64,000 bases of DNA from Tubulanus polymorphus (Eukaryota; Nemertea; Palaeonemertea; Tubulaniformes; Tubulanidae). The position numbers and the translations under genes were made by a program. A model generated the notes under the pieces. The model did not search any database and was not told the origin of the DNA. It saw only the letters and a list, made by a program, of their open reading frames with translations. The stretch lies in NCBI RefSeq assembly GCF_964204645.1, contig NC_134027.1, positions 5,940,485 through 6,004,484 of the forward strand, written 5' to 3'. How positions within the stretch are numbered: the first letter of the stretch is position 1; every line of letters begins with the position of its first letter. Of the stretch, positions 11,201-22,600 are shown in pieces.

Positions 11201-13665
11201 GAGCAGAATTTTGAAATAGGGTCTCATAAAAATGTTTTCTGCATTTTTCACGAAAGTTAAATCGGGAAAATTTCAATTTTTATCAGCCAATCAGGAAGTT
11301 GTGTCTTCCCTGTGATTGGTTTATCTGAAAATATCAGCAGCTGTTCACGTGAATTATCGCGATTTCATTACTGGCGCTTTTGCGCATGACGTCATGTATC
11401 AACACGCGACAATACTTCCGCGTTCGCTACGTGTTCGCTGATTGGCCCATTTACTGGGAAATTCCACAGAAGCCTAATGTGGTTTGTAACAAGCGCTGTG
11501 ATTGGCCCGACCCGATTCTGGCATGGCTTTAGCTTAGTGGGTTCGAATCCCTTGACGCGTGAAGATGATGGATCCTATCAATATCTATTGAAACAAATAA
11601 GTTTCCCGGTTGGGCAGCCGCGGATATCTACCGGAAGTGTTCCGGTTCGATATTTCGAGGTTTCTTTGAATTTTGGAGTGATATTGAAATCCGGTAAATA
11701 CCAGCGGTAGATTGTGAAAACCCATTGCATGATATTTGTATTACTTAATCCACAAAAAGCGTCGGGGCCGCGCCAGGAGTTTTCGTGATTCAAGTAGCGC
11801 AATAGCCTACTTCTTCGTGTTCGTCCACCTCAATTTTCATTCCGCCGATCTCTGACACGGCTCTGTCCCCGTCGGCGCTGTGATTGCACTTTCGTACCAC
11901 CAAAATTTTTTATTTCTATATCAGGGAGGTCTGGAGAATAAAAAAGTCAAAATTTGGATATCACATAGGCCTGATTTCATCGAATAAGTCGACCATGGTC
12001 GTTACGTTTCCGTACTTATTACCACCTAAAACCGTCTGAACAATTTTGTCACAACCAACATTTCGTTTACAGAAATCAGGTTTTCACGTGAACCCGCGGT
12101 ATCGTCTACTGTTTTACTTCCGGGTTTTATTTTAAGATTTAAAATTGTATTTCAAGATCGATTTCTATGAAATCTTTAGTTGATTTGGTGTTTGGGAGGA
12201 ATTTTTATTTGCTCTACAGAAAATTCATCCTTGACAATTGCGCAAGGTTCGCGAAAAAAATGGTTTTACCAAATCGGGTGTATGACCTTGATATGCTAAT
12301 TAGCCATGTGCCCATATTGCAAATTCAATCAAATTTTATTCTGCCAAAAAAATGTTAAATACAATTCGCTTTCCGAGAGTTAATGGTATGCTGCATGGAG
12401 CAAAGTTGTTTTGAGATGGGTCTTGAAGCTATTGAGGTCGAGAGATAACCATCTAGATAGTTCGTGAGAGTTCCAAAGTTTTGAAGAGGCTTCAAGGTAA
12501 TGTCTTGATATTTGGTTTATACGTGTATCTACCCTAGACACATCTTCAGGCCAAAAACTGGCCCTGTCAGATTCAAGATGGCCGACTGGCAGCCATTGTT
12601 GTTCGCCAAAATCAGCACTTTTTACACATTTTTGAAGTTTTCGAGGGAAATTTTGAAGACACTTTTATCAATAACCTTGATAATTCGTATATATTTGTTT
12701 CCCCCGTGGGCCCATCGGCATGAGAAAAATTGGGTCGATCGGACTCAAGATGGCTGTACTGTGACCTTTTTTGTTCCCAAAAATGTCAATTTTGGCCTGA
12801 ATTCTGAGTACTGTAGCTTTCTAATGGTGTGCCATGTTTCATTGCAATTTGTAATGGGTATTCTTTGGAAAGGGATCTTTATATCCGAGAGGGTATTTTT
12901 GACCAGGCAATTACGACGCACTTGGCGGCCATCTTGGAGTCATCAGTACTCATTCGTAGGTGGAAAAAAGTTTTTCCACAGCATATTTGATACTTAAGCA
13001 TATTTTGCTACTATAATCAATTGGAAAGTTGTAGCTCATGACGTTCTATGATCGAGGTGAGTTTCAAGCTCATTGGTTTTTGTTTATGGCCACCAGGGGG
13101 CGTTGAACAATACAATAACTTAGTATTTCTATATTACATTCGTACCTATGCATATTTTGCTACCACAATCAATTGGAAAGTTGTAGCTCATGACATGGTC
13201 TATGATGAGTTTCAAGTGGTGAGTTATGGTGAGTTTCAAGCTCATTGGTTTTTGTATATGGCCACCAGGGGGCGTTGAACAATACAATAACTTCGTATTT
13301 CTATATTACATTCGTTCCTGCTGTCTGTGTTAACACACGATTTTACTATGTAAATGATATTGAGCAGGGAGTGTATATTGATAAATATAACCAACAGATT
13401 ACATCATTTATAAAAAGCAAATCTGACAGGCTGGCCATTGTGCCCCTTGGGGCTCTTGTTACTATTATTATTATTATCATTATGAGTATCTTTACCTAAA
13501 TTACTGAAATATTAATGGTTATAGTAAATTGTCGTAATTATGATTATCATTGTATTTGTATTTGTATAAGTTATTGTTGTCATCATTATTAGAATTGTTA
13601 TTATTATTATTAGTATTAGTATTATTATTATTATTGATTAGCATTACATGTATTATTATTGTTAG

Positions 13666-13699
<34 letters not shown>

Positions 13700-16600
13700 G
13701 ATTAGCATAATTATTATTGTTAGCATTAAGATTATTAATAGCATTATTTATAAGTATCACTGCACATTCCCCTGCACTCTGCACAAGGTTCCAGCGCCTT
13801 AATTTTATGTACAGCCTGTTGGCTTGCACTGGACACCTTGAACCGGTTTACGAAAATAAATTATTATTAAATGTATTAAGAAACTGTAGCAACAGTATTG
13901 AACAGATTACTGGATAGAAATAGCCGGTTAAGGCCAAGTCTCCTGATGTCACATGTTACGATTATCGTTCAAGCTAATGTTTCGATCGCATCTTGATATT
14001 TCTTCAACTCAACTGTTCAAAGGATTTATGGAAATCATTATTTTCATGGTGACTTGTTATGACATTTTATTTCTATTTATTTCAGGGCCTGCTAGTTCAA
14101 GTCAAATATCAGTCGATGGCAATAGTACAGGCTCACTGTGTCATAAGTGTGGAGAGATAGGTAAAATCTTCCTGCTGTTTTTCTTGCGATAGGAAATTGA
14201 GAGGCAATTTTCAACATTCACCTGTTTTCCGAGGTTCAAAAAATTTCTCATAGCTTTCTATGTCCGTATATTGGTTGTAGGCACGAAGAAATGTAAACGT
14301 TGTAAGACTCCATACTGTAGTCCCGTATGTCAAACTGCTGATTGGCCTAGTCACAAATCAGAATGTCAACTCATCAAGTAGGTTCTTATTTCAATATTTA
14401 TTGGTGACATATTTTTAGTGTATGTTATTAATTTATATTACTTATTACTTCCTTAAATTTAACAGAAATAATAATGAGTTTGCTGAGAACTTTGCGCAAC
14501 GATTTGACATAACAGCGGATGAAAGTATACTATCTGTAAGCTGGACTTTTTAGCCTAATCTATTGTGATATTCGATTCATGCTTTCATATCATATTATCA
14601 ACATCATTTTGTGCAAATCTTTGTTGTAGAGTTTCGGGCTTCCGGTTGAATCACCGGGCCCAAAGATCTCGGGTAATCGGTGTGAGCAATCAACAGCAAC
14701 TAATAAGGTGTGACCATCAGAATTTTGGGGGCTGTCACTTGTCATTGATTTCATTGTTATCTTAGATAGGTAAACAATAAGATTCGGTATTTGTTTTTTA
14801 GGGTCGAATAATGGCATCAAAATTAACGAAATCAACAATGCTGAATGATTTTCAATCTCGAGTGGTCGGCTTTGATAATGTGAGACGGTTTTATCTGAGT
14901 ACTCCAGAGCAGTGTGAGAAATTAGATAGATTAACTCGAGAAATGAATGAGGTGAGATTTATTTCTACTTGAATGAAAATAATTGGGTATTTGGTCAAGG
15001 TTCAATCATTGTGGTCCTTGAAAGTCATTGAAATTGTTCGTGGAAAATATGTACCCTGTAATGTATGGCTCTTGGCGATGTTGATGTCAAGGTTTGACAC
15101 GAGCCATATAACAAACATGGGAATATTCTTGAGAAGCATAATCTGTACTGCAATATGCAACATTTCATGTCCTGTTTGACCATCTGACATCTCCTTGAAT
15201 GATAAATTACAGTCATCTTCAATTCATAGGCTTATCGTGGTTCAAAAAAATTAGTCGGAGCTGGCATCTATGTTCCTGAGAGTAAAGAATTGGTTGCTGC
15301 ATCTTACTGCAACGTTTGGTTGCGTGCAGAGGTTATCCGTGTAAATCTAAATGGCACTTTCTCTGTTCGGTTTATTGATACTGGAAGAAAACACGAGTTA
15401 GCTGCTAAAGATATCATGCGTATGCAGCCTCAATTTACACATCTGCCGATTCTTGTAAGTTTTAATGGTCTTATTCTATTTGAATTAAATTGTTTCGGAA
15501 AATGATTGAAATGATTTATTCCATTTCAGACATTTACATGTGGTTTATCGGATGTACGTCCTGTCCTGGAAATGAATTCTCAAGTTGAGAAATTCCTCTT
15601 TAATCAAGAATTCATGTGTAATTTGTTGAGTGAACTATCCGAAATTTACGTCGTTAAGTTATCAGGACGGGATGGGACTGATGTGCGTTTACATTTGGAA
15701 AAAAATGGCATGGTATCTCATTCGAGCAATCGGGAAGAAAATAGGTAAGCTTTTTCTCTCAGATTCGATGCTCTTTGACCTGTGACCAGACTTGAAAGTG
15801 TCATTCGATACTTACGATGTCGATACTTACAATGAAAATTTTCTATAGAAAAAGTGGTGTTGCGAGTTCCCACCAGTACGACAGAAGACAGACCGGTCAG
15901 AACCAACACACGACGAACCTAAGAGAAAATCGTAGGAGCGCAGTGGCAGATAGTTCAAATCAAAATGAGCATTTTTCGGTTGGTTCTTCCATCAAACAAA
16001 GGGCTGTGAATGATCGAGTTGAAATGGCAATATTCGAGCGTAGAGATGTAGGTAATAATGGAACTCTAGGGGAGAAAAAAACTATGAAATACCTAACGGA
16101 ACGTATGCAAAGAGGAGAGGATGTCGTGTTGCTTGTTGTTTACATAAAAGGCAAACAGATATATGCACATTGGGATTGTGAGTATGTGAAAACAGAACTG
16201 GTACCTAAAGTTATCGGAAATATGCAGCAGAAGTATATAATGTCCCATCAAGCACCTGGAGCAAGGTAATCTATACTTTTCTAAGTGGATATTATGTTCC
16301 AAATTGACATCTTTTAAAGAATTTCTGATCAGAGTTTTGCAGAATACGCTAGAATTTTACTTTTAAGATTTCTGACTCAGGTTTCAGACAAATTAATCCG
16401 TGCCTGTTTGGCACGGGCCAAATTAAGCGCAACCAAAAGCGAACGCTGGACCTAATTTTAAAATGTGAAAGCTAAATTCTTTCTTGAAGTGACTCACTCG
16501 ACTCAACCTACCACAGCATCGTTTTATGTGCTCTTTGGTTACGAGTGTGTGAGGACACACGCTGATTAAGCACTGACCAACTTTGGTTGGGGCTGACTTT

Positions 16601-19600
16601 CCAAGTGTCAATTATGGACATAGATGTTGTCTCTGTACATGTATATGTGTGTGCCATATGGTCGGATGCACTGCACGCTAATTGTCGCGGATAAGCTTAC
16701 ATTTCTTTGTATATATTTTGTGGATTTAGGTAGTTAATTGACTGTGTTGTTGGGTTTTAAGGTTTGCTGTTAGTGATTTGGTGGCTGCTAAATCATCTGA
16801 TGGTACTTGGTATCGAGGACAAGTAAAAGCAATCAATAACAATCAGTTTGTTGTGGAATTTATTGATTTTGGAAATTCTGAACTGATTTCCGGTGAACAA
16901 ATCAGACCATTGGATGATGAAGACACAAGTCTCCCCATAATGGCTGTACTTGTTGAAGTGAAAGGATTGAAAGATGGAGCTAATTTAGAATCTCTTAATG
17001 ATCAAACGCTTGTTGGAAAATTGCATGAAAAGCGAAACGATTGTGTTATATTTGATGATTTGATGATTGTCGAGTCAAAACGAACAGTCAAACAGCAATT
17101 TGGAGTAGCACCAGCGGCTGTGAAAGAATTCAAGACTTGCGTTGCTGATTTGATGCTTGGATCTGAAATAACATTAGTCGTAGCTCATATTGAAGATCAA
17201 AAGATTTATGCACAATTGCCAACTAGTGACAATATTGCACGATATTCAATAATTCAAGAAAACTTGAATAAACTAAATGACCTCCCCTCATCGAATCAGG
17301 ACAGGTAATATCTTATTTGTTGTGTTCATTTCTTTACACTAAATGTGCTTGCTTGGTTCATAGTTTGTATCTATTTTGTTAATGCTATGTAAAGCTTTTC
17401 ATGTGCCTGAATTTTCCCTTTGTAACCAATGCCTTATAGGTATACTGTTGGAGATTTGGTGGCCGCTAAATCGTCAGACGGGTCTTGGTATCGAGGACAA
17501 GTAAAAGCGGTCAATAAGAATGCGCTTATCGTGGAATTTGTTGATTTTGGAAATTCTGAACAGGTTTCTTGTGAACTGGTCAGACCTTTGGATGCTGAAG
17601 ATGCAAGTGTCCCTAAAATGGCAGTACTTGTTGAAGTGAAAGGTTTGAAAGATGGAGCTAATTTAGCGTCTCTAAACAATCAAAAACTGTTCGGGAAATT
17701 ACTTGAAAAGCGTGATAATTGTATGATATTTGATGATTTGATGATTGAAGACTCAAATAGAACAGTCAAACAGCAATTTGGAGCAGCAGCACTGCCAGCA
17801 GTGAAATCGTCCCCTCCTATACCACTGACAGTTGTCAAGAAAGAATTCATGAGTTTTGTTGATGATATGGAACTTGGATCAGAATTAACCGTAGTTGTAG
17901 TCTATGTTGAAGGACAGAAGATGTTTGCTCAGTATTTTGAGGAAAATGTTGTTTATCAGTATATGATGCTTCAAGAATCTCTTATTCAGTTTGAAACTAC
18001 CCCTCCCCCAGCTACTCATATCAGGTATATTCTCTATTGCATGGTTTATCTTCGCATTTTTTTTCCTGGGGTTATCTTACAAAAAATATCTTTATTGAAC
18101 GTAGTGTACTTAGAACAGTCCATAAAGGTGGACACATAGAGTCCTCAAACTGAGACTTGTGTAGAATCTCCTGTGCGGTATATACGGTAGATTCAAACTT
18201 GAACAACGAATCTTGTGGGCAACAGTGAAATCACATTACAAAATGGATTTCAAATATTGCTGAGTTGCATTAGCAAGGTTCGATTATAGATGATTGATTA
18301 TGCAGTTCCTTGCTGCAGGGTGCACAGTTTGCTCTAAGTGGACCAGCAATCATAAATCATGCCATATATATATATAATCAGATTAATTTATTAGAATAAA
18401 GATATTTTTACAGGATAAGCCCGAAGTTGAGCATTCAATTCTTTGTGTATCATACACTACGTTCATAATATCGGGGATGTGGATTTTCTGCTTTGTGGCA
18501 GTTCCAGCTTTTTCGAAAGTCCTGCATTATGCTCCCTGGTTCTCATCCTTGAATATTTTTGTGAAATATTTTCCTAATCCTCAAAAAGATATGTACATGT
18601 ACCGTAACTGACTTCTTCTGAATTTTAAGGTTTACTGTTGGAGATTTGGTAGCTGCTAAATCATCAGATGGTGTTTGGTATCGCGGCCAAGTAAAGGCAG
18701 TTGATAATAATCAATTTGTTGTGGAATTTATTGATTTTGGAAATTCTGAACTGATTTCTCGTGAACTGATCAGACCTTTGGATGATGAAGATGCAAGTTT
18801 CCCAAAACTGGCTGTACTTGTTGAAGTGAAAGGTCTGAAAGCTGGAGCTAATTTAGATTGTCTTAAAGATCAAACGCTGGTCGGGAAATTACTTGAAAAG
18901 CGAGACAATTGTGTTATATTTGATGATTTGACAATTGCCGAGTCAAATAGAACGGTCAAACAGCAATTTGGAGTAGCGCTGAAACCGTCCTCCCCTATAC
19001 CAGTGACAGTTGTCAAAAAAGAATTCAAGAGTTTGGTCGATGATATGGAACCTGGATCAGAATTAAACGTAGTTGTAGTCTATGTCGAAGGACAGAAGAT
19101 TTTTGCTCAGTGGATTCAGGAAAACGTTGTTCATCAATATATGAAGCTTCAAGAATCTCTATATCAGTTTGAGTCTACTCCTCCGTCGGCTAATCACATC
19201 AGGTACATTTTTCATTGCATGGGAAAGTCATATAATTCCAATCTATGAATAGGAAATTAATGGCATTCTTCAAAGCTCCTGTTATGTGTATATTTCATAT
19301 TCATAAGCTGAGGTGTTGTAGAATACTGCAGCATATTTCAAATGTTAGGAATATTTGAAGTGCCGGGCACTTAGCTGGCAGTTTGTTTCTTGATAGTACA
19401 GATTTTCCTTGGGGATTATCCCATGAAAATTCCCTATGCAACCTAGTACACTTAATAAAGAATCAAACCCTGTTATTACAAATCTTGTGGCAACAGTGAA
19501 ATCATCTCATTATGATGAATATCAAATAATGCCAAATCAATTGTATAAACAAGGTTCGAGTATAGCATGGTTATGCAGTCGCTCACTGAGTAATTCATTG

Positions 19601-22600
19601 CTTTGCTCTTAGTGGACCAGGAACCCCCAATCATGCAATAATTTCAAATAAGAATATTTTAACAGGATAACACCTGAGTAAGGTAATAATACGCTCATTG
19701 TTATCATGACATGATATACTTTACTTTTTTACCAAGTACATGTACCATAACTGATTTTATTTGAATTTTAAGGTTTACTGTTGGAGATTTGGTTGCTGCT
19801 AAATCATCAGATGGTGGTTGGTATCGAGGACAAGTAAAAGCCGTTGATAACAATCAGTTTGTCATAGAATTTGTTGATTTTGGAAATTCTGAACAGATTT
19901 CTCGTGACCTGATCAGACCTTTGGATGATGAAGATGCAAGTCTCCCTAAAATGGCTGTACTCATTGAAGTGAAAGGTTTGACAGGTGGAGCTAATTTAGA
20001 TTGTCTTAAAGATCAAACACTGGTCGGGAAATTACTTGAAAAGCGAGACAATTGTGTTATATTTGATGATTTGACAATCGCCGAGTCAAATAGAACGGTC
20101 AAACAGCAATTTGGAGCAGCGCCAGCATCTGTGAAATCGTACCCTCCTCTACCACTGACAGTTGTCAAGAAAGAATTCAAGAGTTTTGTTGACGATATGG
20201 AACTTGGATCAGAATTAACCGTAGTTGTTGCGTATATTGAAGGACAAAAGATTTTTGCTCAGTACTATGAGAACAACATTGTTACTCAATATATAAAGCT
20301 TCGGGAATCTCTTGCGCAGTTTGAAACTACCCCTCCACCAGCTAATCACATCAGGTATATTCTCATTGCATTCTTTCTCTTGACTCTTACACTCTCCTTT
20401 CGCTGTGGTTTGCACTGGATGATATGTAAGTCTTCATTAAGTATTTTTCTAATTATAATGATATGGTACACTAACCATGATGGTTTCTTTTGAATTTTTA
20501 GGTTTACTGTTGGAGATTTAGTGGCTGCTAAATCATCAGATGGTGCTTGGTGTCGAGGACAAGTAAAAGAAATCGGTAACAATCAGTTTGTTGTGGAGTT
20601 TGTTGATTTTGGAAATTCTGAACAGGTTTCTTGTGAACTGATCAGACCTTTGGATGATGAAGACGCAAGTCTCCCCAAAATGGCTGTACTTGTTGAAGTA
20701 AAAGGTCTGAAAGATGGAGTTCATTTAGAATGTCTTAACGAACAAGTACTCATCGGAACATTACTTGAAAAACGAGACAATTGTGTTATATTTGATGATT
20801 TGGCCATTTCACAACAAGAGCTCACTGTCAAACAGTTAGTTGAAAACATTCCTGTGGTTGAAAGTCCACCAGTAGCGGAATCATCGACTAATAAGAGGTA
20901 ATTTATCATTTACTGTTTTGTTCATTTTGACATGCAGTTGACATTTTTCATTCCATCAGGTGTTGTGTTGTGTAAGCAATGTATCTATTTTTCCAGTATA
21001 GTGTTAAATATCCACTCAAAAATCCATTTTAGATGAATGTACTCGCAGCTTGATCCCCCAAATGCTAATCTACTCGCTGAGTAACACTAACATCCAATAC
21101 ATCATTTACCGTAGGTCAAAATTGAAGTATTATTGTGATGAACTTGAAATAGGTGATAAAATCGAAGGTGTGCTTTTGTCATTTGTAAATCCTGATGACT
21201 TCTACGTGTTCAATGTCAACGCACAGTTTTTAAAGGAAATGGGAGAATATACTGAGGAACTCACTCAATACTGTAACCAATTAAAAACTGACCCTCAATT
21301 CAGGTAACATACACTTCATTCTACAAAGCCATAGTTAATTCTTGATAGATATCCAAATAGTTAATTCTTAATCACGTAGATATCCAAATACGTCAAAAGT
21401 TGCATCATGATGGTCATAAACAAAACACAATACAATAACTTTGACATCTGAAGTACCACATATAGACTTCAGTTGATTAAGAAAGGGGTAAATAGGTAAT
21501 ATTATTATTATCATTATATCTAGACCTAGTGTAGGGACACTTGTAGCAGCTCGTGACGTGGGATCAAATACTGATGACTGGTACAGAGTGGTTGTTCAGG
21601 AGATCACGAGAGACGGATTTGTGGTGTTTTTCATAGATTTCTGCTGGAAGAAACCGGTTCTGTTAGCTGATATACGCCCGCTTTCAGATAAGTTGCACGA
21701 TTCGAGGTGTTTCGCGATTCCTTGTCAGTTAGTAGGTGTTAAACCGAATAATGCTGAAAGTTGGGATGGTGTCAACTTTCTCGATGTAAACATAGCAGCC
21801 GAAAATGGACTTGATGTTACAGTAGCCGCTAGGCAACCTGATGGGCGATTACTAGTTGATTGTCCTGGGATGAAAAAGTTGATACTCGATCAAAAGTTGG
21901 CGATTTCGTGTGATCGAGGCAATGAACTGAAGGCACCCCCTTATGTTCGGTGTCAGGAGGGAAATAATGAGTCGGAAGGACAACATACTGGGTATGTGTG
22001 CATTCGGTAATCTACCACAACACTTCACCTGATGATGCTGAGCAGGATATTTGGTTTTTCAGACGTTATTTTTATATGATGCAGGGTGATTATTAGATGA
22101 TAATCATTATTAATGATTTTTTCAGGATACAACAGTATACAGAAGTTTATGCAGTATCTGGAGCTCATACGTTAGCAGCTGTTATATGGGTTGAATATCC
22201 ACCTTTATTTGGTCCGCATTATATTGTCATTCAACCTGAAAACAGTCAGCTGAATACCGAATTTGTGGAACAACAGAGAAAATTGTCAGAGATGTATGGC
22301 AACCTGCCACAAAATACTGAATATCAGTGAGTAATTTGTATTTTTTTCTAATTAGTCATGAAGTCTGTATAGTTTACTCTAGCTAACTAGTTTCATGCCT
22401 GGCAATAAATCCAGGATTTGGAAAAAATGTACTCTCAACGACCATCTTACTTATGATTACTGTTTATAAATTTCAGTCCAAATATCGGTGACTATGTGGC
22501 AGTTCAGTATGGACAGCTATCCGAAATCACTTGGAATCGCGGGGTCGTGAAAGAAATCACTGAAAATACAATGAATGTACATTTCATCGATTTTGGAAAT

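Larger units (their letters stand above)
10610..14085 (+). other. Large intron 7 of the Tudor gene, repeat-filled
   Basis: 3.5-kb intron lying between the RRM-side exons and the MYND exons. It holds an (ATT)n run at about 11022-11053, a B-box-like GGGTTCGAATCCC at about 11529, a 150-base direct repeat at 12998-13317, long (ATT)n microsatellite stretches at 13455-13740, and a probable retroposon 3' end at about 13750-13880. No supported gene; the small frames here are repeat-derived. Confidence 0.6.

Noticed and set aside
11500-11560. Possible tRNA gene around GGGTTCGAATCCC
   Set aside because: Only a B-box-like segment is present; no acceptor stem or full cloverleaf can be drawn, so a SINE fragment is more likely.
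12512-12997. 161-codon open frame on the plus strand in Tudor-gene intron 7
   Set aside because: Contains repeat text such as CAAGATGGCCGAC and is flanked by direct repeats; no domain, no exon-phase match to neighbouring Tudor exons.
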